A stretch of DNA of 7,715 bases from CAYTWW01 sp043801855 (GTDB taxonomy: Archaea > Nanobdellota > Nanobdellia > Woesearchaeales > GW2011-AR15), in the NCBI GenBank assembly GCA_043801855.1, contig JAZDLQ010000105.1, positions 1 through 7,715 of the forward strand, in the 5' to 3' direction. Of this stretch, positions 1 to 6,110 are shown in pieces (the stretch's first letter is position 1; each line of letters opens with the position of its first letter). The notes beneath the pieces are model-generated. The model was given only the letters and a program-made list of their open reading frames with translations. It was not told the origin of the DNA and ran no database searches. Both the position numbers and the translations under genes were made by a program.

Positions 1-125
1 CTTATTATTATATTGTTAAAGGCGTATATGATAAGAACGGAAAATTAAATCAAAAAGTAATCAGATATTTAGGAAATGTAGAAAACATTACTGCTAAGTT
101 CGACTTCTGGGATGAACAACACTAA
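1..125 (+). CDS. C-terminal tail of a small protein with a YYxxVxG...RYLG motif (partial)
   Basis: The frame is open from the window edge and ends at TAA 123-125. It gives about 40 residues that begin YYYIVKGVYDKNGKLNQKV, continue with IRYLGNVENI and end WDEQH. The pattern of an aromatic strand, a charged turn and a strand ending in YLG is common at the start of IS1634/ISH-type transposases and in short archaeal proteins of unknown function. Here the chain stops about 18 residues after YLG, so it is either a short stand-alone protein or a truncated remnant. The start lies outside the window. A similar tail is encoded at the other edge (7589-7714, minus). No function is assigned. Confidence 0.55.
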   Translation, partial: YYYIVKGVYDKNGKLNQKVIRYLGNVENITAKFDFWDEQH

Positions 126-176
126 TTTCTGCGCAAAGTCGCATCTATTTTAAAACTTTCACATAGAAATTAACCT

Positions 177-740
177 TTACTTCAAAACAATATCAGTTGC
201 CTGGTTAAACTTATTTTCATTAATCTCTTTTGAAAATTCAGTTAGGAAGTAAGCTAAGTCAATAAGCCTGTTATGTGAGCTTATCTCATCAGGTTCAGTA
301 TAAATAAGGTTGTTATTGCTTATTTTTAGCTCATGCCTTACATTCTCAAATATGCCCTTCATGATTTCCTGGGAAAGATCATTTTTTATTTTTGTGGTAG
401 AGAAAAGGATGTGGTTTTTTGTGAAATAATAATCATAATATGAGTAACCCTGGTTTTCATTGATTCTGTGAACCAGGCTAAGCTTAGGAAATGCGCTCCT
501 GTGAAGAAGCCTCATTTTCTGCTGTACTCTATTTTTGTGGAATGCAACAACCTGTGTATATTTTTTTTTACCATTTTTGCTGCCAAAATTCTTTACTTGT
601 ATGAGTATATCTTGGCCATTAAACTTTCCGGTTATTACTGGACTATTTTTATCACTTTTAGCATGGCATAAGTTAAATGATTTTGCAAATATTGACCATT
701 CTTTATCTGGATTCCTATTTGAAAAAATATCGCCGAACAT
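177..740 (-). CDS. hypothetical protein, 187 aa, second gene of a pair with the cis-prenyltransferase-like gene
   Basis: I do not recognise this protein. It looks soluble, with no signal peptide or membrane helix. Visible traits are an N-terminal helix with a W-x2-FAK pattern (about 15-22), then PVITGKFNGQDILIQV (about 34-49), which reads as two beta strands around a Gly turn, a basic KNGKKKYTQVV strand (about 55-65), an aromatic YSYYDYYF stretch near residue 100, and a helical C-terminus rich in Leu, Glu and Asn. The ATG at 740 is supported by AAGGA at 750-746, five bases upstream. The stop of the upstream gene (744-742) is only one base away, so the two genes are almost certainly cotranscribed and translationally coupled, which suggests they work together. 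Stop codon TAA. Confidence 0.8.
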   Translation of the reverse strand: MFGDIFSNRNPDKEWSIFAKSFNLCHAKSDKNSPVITGKFNGQDILIQVKNFGSKNGKKKYTQVVAFHKNRVQQKMRLLHRSAFPKLSLVHRINENQGYSYYDYYFTKNHILFSTTKIKNDLSQEIMKGIFENVRHELKISNNNLIYTEPDEISSHNRLIDLAYFLTEFSKEINENKFNQATDIVLK

Positions 741-741
741 T

Positions 742-1446
742 CTAATCCTTGCTATAATTCTCTATTGCCTTTAATAAATCCTGCCTTGAAAAATCCTGCA
801 AATGCTTATTTACAAAATATACTTTTGCGCCTTTGCTATCCCAAAGAAAAGTTCCAGAAAGCATGTTTGTCAATTCAATTATCAATTCAGGCGGAGATAA
901 AAATGAGCTGTATATATTTTCTTTTATTGACTCCTTGGTCGCCGAATCGTTGGACATTTTCCCATCGCTTATTTTTAACAGCATTAATCTGCATGCATCA
1001 ACAATTTCTTCCTGGCCGTCATAGTTAATACATATGTTAAGAAGAAAATCTGAGTTATCTTTTGTTGCATCCATTATTCCCTTGATTGCTTCAACAACCA
1101 TTCCTGTTATTGAATACCATTTTCCTATAACTGATACCTTGGTTTTTGTAGCCATGCACTCTTTTTTTAGTGCAGTATCAAAAAAATCATAGAGCAGCAT
1201 ATCATCAAAAAACAAATCTTTATTGCTCCCAAGTGAGATTGTAAGTATTGGAATATCCGATTCAGCCTGGATTTTAGCAAGCTCCAATATCTTATCCAGT
1301 CTTGCGTTCTCGATTTTTTTTTTCTTGTCTTTATCATCTTCTAAAACCGGCGTTGCAGCATTAATAATAACGTGGCTTACTTTTCCTTCTTTAGCTGCTT
1401 CTATTTTTCCCTGCAAAACCTGTGAGATTTTTTTAATGTCAATCAT
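742..1446 (-). CDS. degenerate cis-prenyltransferase (UppS-fold) protein, probably non-catalytic
   Basis: The second half follows the undecaprenyl diphosphate synthase family closely: VSVIGKW (104-110), LLNICINYDGQEEIVDA (135-151, matching the LNIAxNYGGRxEI block), PPELIIE (185-191) and FLWDSKGAKVYF (200-211), then a DFSRQDLLKAIENY end. Key residues are missing. The DGN-x-R-W-A loop, whose Asp binds Mg and starts catalysis in the family, reads NAATPVLED after HVII (25-28). The RTxGExR segment that binds isopentenyl diphosphate has no Arg. The Glu of YAELYF is Lys. The Arg of GGR is Gln. I therefore infer a pseudoenzyme, perhaps a binding or partner subunit. The frame continues upstream to an ATG at 1518, but the TATA box at 1474-1481 lies inside that extension and 31 bases before the ATG at 1446, so I use 1446 (234 aa). 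Stop TAG. Confidence 0.75.
   Translation of the reverse strand: MIDIKKISQVLQGKIEAAKEGKVSHVIINAATPVLEDDKDKKKKIENARLDKILELAKIQAESDIPILTISLGSNKDLFFDDMLLYDFFDTALKKECMATKTKVSVIGKWYSITGMVVEAIKGIMDATKDNSDFLLNICINYDGQEEIVDACRLMLLKISDGKMSNDSATKESIKENIYSSFLSPPELIIELTNMLSGTFLWDSKGAKVYFVNKHLQDFSRQDLLKAIENYSKD
746..750 (-). promoter_or_regulatory. Shine-Dalgarno site for the 187-aa protein
   Basis: On the minus strand AAGGA stands five bases before the ATG at 740. It overlaps the last codons of the upstream gene, as expected for translational coupling inside an operon. Confidence 0.6.
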
Positions 1447-1473
1447 TTCCAAGAAACGTTGAAATGAAAAAAA

Positions 1474-1481
1474 TTTATAAA
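1474..1481 (-). promoter_or_regulatory. archaeal TATA box for the cis-prenyltransferase-like operon
   Basis: TTTATAAA preceded on the minus strand by purine-rich AAAAG, like a TFB recognition element. The box centre is about 31 bases before the ATG at 1446, predicting a leader of only a few bases. It decides the start codon, because the upstream in-frame ATG (1518) precedes the promoter. Confidence 0.6.
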
Positions 1482-1520
1482 CTTTTGGTAGAGTATTTTT
1501 TTTAGCGCCCCAAGGCAAAG

Positions 1521-1528
1521 TTTATAAA
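1521..1528 (+). promoter_or_regulatory. archaeal TATA box for the prepilin peptidase gene
   Basis: TTTATAAA preceded by CAAAG, centred about 26 bases before the ATG at 1551, so the mRNA is predicted to be leaderless. It lies back to back with the TATA box at 1474-1481, forming a compact divergent promoter. Confidence 0.65.
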
Positions 1529-1550
1529 GTGCTTTTCAATATTCTAACCG

Positions 1551-2447
1551 ATGACTGCACAGATTCTTTATGCACTTGCTTTTTTGGCACTTGGTATTGG
1601 AAGCATAACTGATTTGCAAAAGCGTGAGGTTGCTGACTGGGTAAATTACTCACTGATTATATGCGGCATTGCTGTTAATTTAATTTTTTCTGTGCATTAT
1701 TGGGATTATTCTTATATTCTAAACAGCATATTAGGTTTATTATTATCACTGGCTATTGGCCTTGTTATGTTTTATACTGGCCAATGGGGAGGCGGCGATT
1801 CAAAAATGCTTATTGGGCTTGGCGCAGCAATCGGCCTAACATTTAGCCTGAATTCTTTTCTTGCAAAATTTTACATTAACATCCTGTTTGCAGGCGCTTT
1901 TTATGGCTTATTTTGGCTTATAATTCTTGCAGCCCTAAACTTCAAAATGATATTTTCAAAAATCAAACAATTATATCTTGATAAGAAATTTAGAATACTC
2001 CGAATTTCAATGCTAATTTTTTTCTGTGTTTTTGCTATTGCTCTATTTTTAATTCCTGAAAGCATAATTTTTCATGACTCAAAATTAGTCCTTTTTTTCA
2101 TGGTTGTTTTCTTATATTTAATGCAGTATCTATGGATATTAGCAAAGGCTGTTGAAGAAGTATGCATGATAAAAGAAATTCCTGTTGAAAAGCTAACTGA
2201 AGGAGATTGGATTGTAAATGATGTTGTAATAGGAAAAAAAAGGATTTGCGGCCCAAAAGATTTGGGAATAGAAAGCACTCAGATAAATGCGCTAATGAAA
2301 CTAAAAGCGCAAGGGAAGATTAAATCAGTAACAGTAAAAAACGGAATTCCTTTTGTTCCAAGCTTTTTGCTTGCCTTTGTATATACTTATTTTTTTAATA
2401 ATTTTTTTTTAATTGATTCTTTCCTTAAGCTTCTTATTAGATATTAG
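1551..2447 (+). CDS. A24 family prepilin/prearchaellin peptidase with archaeal C-terminal domain
   Basis: Membrane aspartyl protease that cleaves the short class III signal peptide of archaellins and type IV pilin-like proteins on the cytoplasmic side. Both catalytic aspartates are visible: D21 in the ITDLQKREVADW motif after the first helix, and D83 in the GGGD motif (80-83). Several hydrophobic helices span about 1-20, 33-48, 58-75, 105-128, 150-168 and 178-198. Residues about 205-272 form a soluble domain with EGDW (217-220), GIESTQINALMKLKAQGK and a GIPFVPSFL signature (265-273), which fits the archaeal A24 C-terminal domain (Arc_PepC_II type). A hydrophobic end follows. The ATG at 1551 fits the TATA box 26 bases upstream. 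No pilin or archaellin substrate gene is in the window. The TAG stop overlaps the stop of the convergent gene. Confidence 0.92.
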   Translation: MTAQILYALAFLALGIGSITDLQKREVADWVNYSLIICGIAVNLIFSVHYWDYSYILNSILGLLLSLAIGLVMFYTGQWGGGDSKMLIGLGAAIGLTFSLNSFLAKFYINILFAGAFYGLFWLIILAALNFKMIFSKIKQLYLDKKFRILRISMLIFFCVFAIALFLIPESIIFHDSKLVLFFMVVFLYLMQYLWILAKAVEEVCMIKEIPVEKLTEGDWIVNDVVIGKKRICGPKDLGIESTQINALMKLKAQGKIKSVTVKNGIPFVPSFLLAFVYTYFFNNFFLIDSFLKLLIRY

Positions 2448-3706
2448 ATAACTTTTGCCCGAAGATCGTAGGTTGTTGCACCTATTACTTTTACATCAAG
2501 CTTTTTTCCAAGCAGATATTTTCCCTTGACAAGAACCTGCTTATAGGAATTATTTCTGCCTATAGAAATGCCGTTTTTTCCATGCTCATCGATAAGTATT
2601 TCGCATGTAGTGCCAATCCATTCCTTATTTTTAATTAGCGCAATTTCCCGAAATTCCCTATGCAAAACTCTTGATCTTGCATTGGTCACCCTGCCATGAT
2701 GCTGCGGCAAGCTTGCAGCATGAGTATCCGGCCGCGGCCAAAACCTTGAAATGTTTAACACATCTGGCCTGATATTCTTAACAAGTGCAACTGAATCATT
2801 AAATTGCGCATCTGATTCACCGGGATAGCCGCAGATAATATCTGTAGCAATTGTTACTTGCGGAATATTTTTTCTGAATTCAGATATTATTTTACTAAAA
2901 TCCGAAACAGAGTATCCTCTTCCCATCGCCTTTAATATATCATTATTTCCTGACTGCAACGGTATATGCAAAAACTTAAAGAGCTTCGGATGCTTATATG
3001 CATTAATTAGCTCTTTCAAAATTTCACTGACATGGTTTGGGTTAGACATCCCAACTCGGATAAAAAAATCACCATCTATTTCTGAAATTTTTTCAAGAAG
3101 AACAGGCAGGCTTAAATTAATATCTTTTCCATAGCAACCCATATCCTGTGAGGTAAGCCACAATTCTTTTGCGCCTTTTTTAACAGCATTGCAGGCATGC
3201 TTAACTATTTGATTTGGCTGATATGAGTACAAGTTTCCTCTGGCCTGCTTTGTCTTGCAATAAGTGCAAGCCCCAAGGCAGCCTTCACTGACAGGGATTA
3301 TTTCAATAATTTCGTTTTTCCGAATCTTTGCAACATTAAGCCTTAACGCAGTTTCATTTTCTCTAAAATTAACTATTTTACCGCAAAGCGTATCATCGCA
3401 GGCCTCTACAATTTTTCCTATATCGTTAGTGCCAATAATTGAATAACAGCTAAACCTCTTTTTATCCCTTTCAGCCTGAGGAACGCAACCGGCAAGGACT
3501 TTTGGCTTTTTTATTTTCCGAATATCTGATAAAAAATGAATCTCTGACTTGTTTTTTACAGTGCAAGAATTAATAATTACAATATCCGCATCATTAGCAT
3601 TATCAATAATCTTGTATCTCTTAGATTCTGCAAGCAGACCAGCCATCACTTCGCTGTCTGCCTGGTTTAGCGAGCAGCCGTATGTTTTTATGAATATTTT
3701 TTTCAT
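2444..3706 (-). CDS. tRNA N6-threonylcarbamoyladenosine(37) C2-methylthiotransferase (MiaB/CDKAL1-like)
   Basis: Radical SAM enzyme that adds a methylthio group to t6A at position 37 of ANN-decoding tRNAs, giving ms2t6A. The domains are in the usual order. The N-terminal UPF0004 domain has the three cluster cysteines C11 (KTYGCSLNQADSE), C48 (INSCTVK) and C74 (AGCVPQ). The radical SAM core has C143, C147 and C150 in EGCLGACTYCKTKQARG. A C-terminal TRAM domain (about 357-420) would bind RNA. At 420 aa it has normal family length. Assignment to the t6A rather than the i6A branch rests on the archaeal setting and overall resemblance, so it is inferred. The gene starts 33 bases after the DsbB-like gene ends but has its own TATA box in that gap, giving a leaderless start at 3706. 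Stop TAA, overlapping the TAG of the convergent peptidase. Confidence 0.93.
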   Translation of the reverse strand: MKKIFIKTYGCSLNQADSEVMAGLLAESKRYKIIDNANDADIVIINSCTVKNKSEIHFLSDIRKIKKPKVLAGCVPQAERDKKRFSCYSIIGTNDIGKIVEACDDTLCGKIVNFRENETALRLNVAKIRKNEIIEIIPVSEGCLGACTYCKTKQARGNLYSYQPNQIVKHACNAVKKGAKELWLTSQDMGCYGKDINLSLPVLLEKISEIDGDFFIRVGMSNPNHVSEILKELINAYKHPKLFKFLHIPLQSGNNDILKAMGRGYSVSDFSKIISEFRKNIPQVTIATDIICGYPGESDAQFNDSVALVKNIRPDVLNISRFWPRPDTHAASLPQHHGRVTNARSRVLHREFREIALIKNKEWIGTTCEILIDEHGKNGISIGRNNSYKQVLVKGKYLLGKKLDVKVIGATTYDLRAKVI

Positions 3707-3728
3707 TTATTTATTAAAAATTAAAGAA

Positions 3729-3738
3729 TTTATATAAA
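3729..3738 (-). promoter_or_regulatory. archaeal TATA box for the tRNA methylthiotransferase gene
   Basis: TTTATATAAA, identical on both strands, centred about 27 bases before the ATG at 3706. This predicts a leaderless transcript. It occupies most of the 33-base gap after the upstream gene, so the methylthiotransferase can be transcribed independently of it. Confidence 0.6.
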
Positions 3739-3739
3739 A

Positions 3740-4327
3740 TTAATTACTTTCTTTTTTGGATTTTGAAAAAATCAATGAAAACGTAAGAAGGCAGCCAATT
3801 ACAAAAAACGCAGTGAACGCCATTAGCGGAATTGATATATAGCCGTAATCAAAATTAATGACAGTACTGCATGAGACCGCTTCAGCAGAGCAAAAAGCCT
3901 CGACGGGTACTCTTTGTATATAATAATGGTATCCTGAGATAATTAGCCCTATTATGCTTAATGGAATTAAGTATAAGCCTATTTTTCTGTCTTTTTTTAA
4001 TAATGCAATTCCAAGGATTATGCTTTGCGGATACATTAGTATTCTCTGAAACCAGCATAGCTTACAAGGCTCATAATGCGCAACCTCAGAATAAAATAAA
4101 CTTCCAAGTGCCGCTGTTGCTGCAATCATAAAAGCCGCCGGAATAAAATAATTCTCTAGATATTTCCTGGTAAAGTTAAGAAGCTTCTTTTTTTTTCCAA
4201 TTAAAACAAAAACAAGTGCTGTTACTACAGCTAACGCAATTCCTAAATGCACAAAAATATTTAACGCAGGAAGCAAATCTTTTATAAATTCAATAAATCC
4301 CATTTTTATTTCATTAACCTTTGGCAT
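3740..4327 (-). CDS. dsbB: DsbB/BdbC-family disulfide bond formation membrane protein
   Basis: Integral membrane thiol oxidoreductase that reoxidises a DsbA-like partner and passes electrons to a quinone. The diagnostic first pair is C88/C91 in PCKLCWFQRILMYPQ, including the Gln-Arg next to the pair typical of the family. The second pair is C146 and C153 in an extracytoplasmic loop. Helices are seen at about 62-80, 97-112, 117-133 and 165-187, the usual four-helix bundle. An extra N-terminal helix (about 20-43) followed by a basic KKKK patch is not part of the minimal fold. The start is uncertain: the ATG at 4327 gives 195 aa, but the ATG at 4303 (M9) fits a TATA box at 4328-4338 better. No DsbA partner is in the window. 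Stop TAA. Confidence 0.88.
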   Translation of the reverse strand: MPKVNEIKMGFIEFIKDLLPALNIFVHLGIALAVVTALVFVLIGKKKKLLNFTRKYLENYFIPAAFMIAATAALGSLFYSEVAHYEPCKLCWFQRILMYPQSIILGIALLKKDRKIGLYLIPLSIIGLIISGYHYYIQRVPVEAFCSAEAVSCSTVINFDYGYISIPLMAFTAFFVIGCLLTFSLIFSKSKKESN

Positions 4328-4338
4328 ATTTATATTTT
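4328..4338 (-). promoter_or_regulatory. probable TATA box for the DsbB-family gene
   Basis: On the minus strand this reads AAAATATAAAT after CGAAA-like purines. Its centre lies about 30 bases before the ATG at 4303 and only a few bases before the ATG at 4327. If it is the real box, translation begins at 4303 (187 aa). An AT-rich stretch near 4345-4358 could instead serve the 4327 start. Confidence 0.4.
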
Positions 4339-4361
4339 CGTATTTTAATAATAAAGAAAAG

Positions 4362-4369
4362 CTTTTAAA
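4362..4369 (+). promoter_or_regulatory. TATA box for the Q/N-tailed membrane protein gene
   Basis: CTTTTAAA preceded by GAAAAG. A start about 26 bases downstream would be near 4392, leaving a leader of roughly 24 bases that contains the Shine-Dalgarno site at 4404-4408. Confidence 0.5.
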
Positions 4370-4403
4370 CTGGTTTTGAATAATAAGAAGATATTGGAAA
4401 AAA

Positions 4404-4408
4404 GAGGA
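4404..4408 (+). promoter_or_regulatory. Shine-Dalgarno site supporting a TTG start
   Basis: GAGGA ends seven bases before the TTG at 4416. It supports TTG rather than the first in-frame ATG at 4455, which has no such site at proper distance and would trim 13 residues. Confidence 0.5.
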
Positions 4409-4415
4409 AAATAGT

Positions 4416-5129
4416 TTGGTTTGGTATATTAATGTTTTAAATTATATATTGAGCATGTTTAGGCTTTGGCTTGAATCATTATTCTTATATCCATTTAAAA
4501 ATTATGAAATGCTCTGGATTTTAGTTCCTATCTGGGTCACTTGGTTTTTTGCTGAGTTTTTCCAGGAAAAAACAGGAACCTCGTTTGGAAATGCAATAAC
4601 TAATGCGGTTGTTGTTCTGTGGGGAAGCATTGACTGGTCAAGACAGACAATTCGACTGATGTCAGATGGAATTGTGAAAAATATATGGAGTATTATCGGA
4701 ATATTTTCCTTAATTGCCCTGATTTTTTCCTATGGATTATTAATAATGATTCTTGGGATTAAGGGAAACCCAATCACAAAAAAAATAGGGCGAATAAGGG
4801 CTGTTACTTATGTTTTTGCGATGTTTACACCTGTTGTTTATAATGTTGCTCCATTATCGCTAAAGCATTTCTTTGCGGCAATTTTATTTTTTCCAATTTT
4901 TTACTTTGTAATTGAATTTATTGATAGAAAGCTTCCAGATCCTAAAGCAGTAAAAGAGGATAATAGCAAAAGTGATAATTTTAGCCCTATGCTAAACCAG
5001 CCAGCATCTCAGACACAAGGATTAAATTCACAGTTTGGACAGGGCTCAAATCAAGGTATGCAGAATAATAATTTTTCTATGCCTATGCAAAACTTTGGAA
5101 ACAATTATGGCAAGCCTCCTGGATTTTAA
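4416..5129 (+). CDS. multi-pass membrane protein with a Gln/Asn/Gly-rich C-terminal tail
   Basis: I assign no function. Hydrophobic segments lie at about 33-48 (with aromatic LWILVPIWVTWFFAEFF), 90-114, 130-146 and 150-168. The loop at about 50-82 contains GTSFGNAITN and LWGSIDWSR, which look conserved rather than random and may be the core of an uncharacterised archaeal family. After residue 170 the chain becomes hydrophilic, and residues 190-237 form a low-complexity tail of Gln, Asn, Gly, Ser, Phe and Met, with no charge except one Lys near the end. Such a tail should be disordered and could mediate self-association. A TTG start with Shine-Dalgarno support is chosen. The gene is divergent from the DsbB-family gene. 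Stop TAA. Confidence 0.8.
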   Translation: MVWYINVLNYILSMFRLWLESLFLYPFKNYEMLWILVPIWVTWFFAEFFQEKTGTSFGNAITNAVVVLWGSIDWSRQTIRLMSDGIVKNIWSIIGIFSLIALIFSYGLLIMILGIKGNPITKKIGRIRAVTYVFAMFTPVVYNVAPLSLKHFFAAILFFPIFYFVIEFIDRKLPDPKAVKEDNSKSDNFSPMLNQPASQTQGLNSQFGQGSNQGMQNNNFSMPMQNFGNNYGKPPGF

Positions 5130-5155
5130 TATATGATAAAAATTCAACAATAAAA

Positions 5156-5164
5156 CTTATAAAT
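5156..5164 (+). promoter_or_regulatory. TATA box for the 188-aa membrane protein gene
   Basis: CTTATAAAT with purine-rich sequence just before it. Transcription would start near 5185-5187, leaving a leader of about 56 bases, longer than for the other genes here. A GTG begins at 5185. Confidence 0.5.
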
Positions 5165-5184
5165 AGTTAAGTTTTTCATTGGTC

Positions 5185-5250
5185 GTGTATAATTCAGATT
5201 TTTCTTTTTTCAGTAGCAATATTTATCTACAAGGGGGAATAAATGGCTAA
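5185..5250 (+). other. possible leaderless mini-ORF upstream of and overlapping the 188-aa gene
   Basis: A GTG at 5185 lies about 25 bases from the TATA box centre, the same spacing seen at leaderless starts in this window. It opens a 21-codon frame that ends with TAA at 5248-5250 and overlaps the start of the next gene by eight bases in another frame. It may be a translated leader or simply chance. Confidence 0.25.
5233..5238 (+). promoter_or_regulatory. Shine-Dalgarno site for the 188-aa membrane protein
   Basis: GGGGGA ends four bases before the ATG at 5243. It fixes that start codon and shows that this gene, unlike several neighbours, is translated from a leadered mRNA. Confidence 0.6.
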
Positions 5251-5809
5251 AGCCCCTAAGAAAAACATAGGCCTTTGGTTTATTCAAAACCTAAAATTCA
5301 TAATACTTGCATTAATTCTAATGATTATATTTAATGATTACGTTGTGAGAATTATTCTTTTTATAATCTTGGGTTTAATTGGGATTGAATCCATAAAAAT
5401 AACAAGATTTCTTCCCAATATAAATTTAGAGACTATTGGTGCAACATCTATTTTTCTTGCTTATAGATATGATTGGAAAATAGCTGCCCTATTTTCGGTT
5501 GTATTTGGGCTTGTTGGCTTCATGAAAGTTAGCAAGTTAAATTTAATGTCACTTATGGTTATTGCGCTAAATTGTTTAGGAGGCACATTAGCTCAGTTTC
5601 TTAAAATATTTGGATATAAATTTGAGCTTGTGTTCATCATGGCAATGATCATCAAGAATGTAATATCTATACCTGTAATGCAGGTAGTAAATCCAAATAT
5701 ACCCAAAAATATTGGACACGCAATTATTGATGGCTTTATAAATGTGTTTCTAATAATACACTTCATGTCGATTATAAATCTGGTGCTTGATGCTTTGCAT
5801 TTGTATTAA
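5243..5809 (+). CDS. small multi-pass membrane protein, possibly transporter substrate-binding (S component) like
   Basis: A very hydrophobic 188-aa protein with about five or six helices (roughly 16-31, 34-50, 66-95 as a broken pair, 102-122, 127-147 and 160-182) and a basic N-terminus (MAKAPKKN), which would place the start in the cytoplasm. The succession of a short acidic strand-like piece (INLETIGATSIFLAYRYDWK, about 60-79), a Gly-containing helix (VFGLVGFMKVS) and a helix with LNCLGGTLAQF recalls small S components of ECF vitamin transporters. I see no diagnostic motif, and no ATPase or T component is nearby, so this is a weak guess. It has its own promoter and a good Shine-Dalgarno site. 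It converges with the peptide-maturation genes. Stop TAA. Confidence 0.8.
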   Translation: MAKAPKKNIGLWFIQNLKFIILALILMIIFNDYVVRIILFIILGLIGIESIKITRFLPNINLETIGATSIFLAYRYDWKIAALFSVVFGLVGFMKVSKLNLMSLMVIALNCLGGTLAQFLKIFGYKFELVFIMAMIIKNVISIPVMQVVNPNIPKNIGHAIIDGFINVFLIIHFMSIINLVLDALHLY

Positions 5810-5845
5810 TTAAATTGCATTTAAAAAGTTCAATTAATTTATACC

Positions 5846-5859
5846 AAAAATATTTTTTT
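5846..5859. terminator. bidirectional oligo-T terminator between convergent genes
   Basis: A run of seven T (5853-5859) follows the plus-strand gene that ends at 5809. A run of five A (5846-5850), read as T on the minus strand, follows the precursor peptide gene that ends at 5874. Archaeal RNA polymerase terminates on oligo-T without needing a hairpin. The whole 64-base gap is AT-rich and holds no other feature. Confidence 0.5.
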
Positions 5860-5873
5860 AATAAAATAATTTA

Positions 5874-6092
5874 TTAATCGCAATTATTTTGTGCTGAACT
5901 ACACGCATTAGTAAACCATAATCCGCATTGACACTTATATCCACTTAATGTCTGATAAAGAGTACTGCCAGGAGGCCTACTTAATAGTGTTACTCCATGT
6001 AATTTTGCTTCTAGTGTATTAGCACCAGATATTTGTGCAACTTGAACAGCCGGGGTTTGATATTGTGCCGCTGCACTTGTATATGATGTCAT
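5874..6092 (-). CDS. candidate RiPP precursor: 72-aa peptide with a cysteine-rich C-terminus
   Basis: The chain has two parts. Residues 1 to about 50 have no Cys and are rich in Ala, Thr, Gln and Ser with few charges, as in a leader. The last 20 residues hold all four cysteines (C54, C56, C64, C71; spacing C-x-C-x7-C-x6-C) together with Trp59, Phe60 and small or polar residues. No signal peptide or double-Gly leader cleavage site is evident. The gene starts 18 bases after the radical SAM/SPASM gene and has a strong GGTGAT Shine-Dalgarno site, so it is probably made in larger amounts than the enzyme. That position makes it the likely substrate, with Cys-to-carbon thioether cross-links the most probable product (inferred from SPASM maturases of sactipeptide and ranthipeptide type). 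I match it to no named precursor family. Alternatively it is a small metal-binding protein. Stop TAA. Confidence 0.65.
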   Translation of the reverse strand: MTSYTSAAAQYQTPAVQVAQISGANTLEAKLHGVTLLSRPPGSTLYQTLSGYKCQCGLWFTNACSSAQNNCD

Positions 6093-6096
6093 TTAT

Positions 6097-6102
6097 ATCA
6101 CC
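6097..6102 (-). promoter_or_regulatory. strong Shine-Dalgarno site for the precursor peptide
   Basis: GGTGAT on the minus strand, four bases before the ATG at 6092, matches six consecutive bases of the classic anti-Shine-Dalgarno complement. It lies in the 18-base gap after the maturase stop and would allow strong internal initiation on a shared mRNA. Confidence 0.7.
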
Positions 6103-6110
6103 TTTTTCTT

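Noticed and set aside
126..176. RNA gene or regulatory element between the convergent genes at the left edge
   Set aside because: Only 51 bases, with no stem, repeat or clear T-run beyond four bases.
2391..2410. Long T-runs as a terminator
   Set aside because: They lie inside the coding sequence of the prepilin peptidase, where they encode FFNNFF; termination within a translated gene is not assumed.
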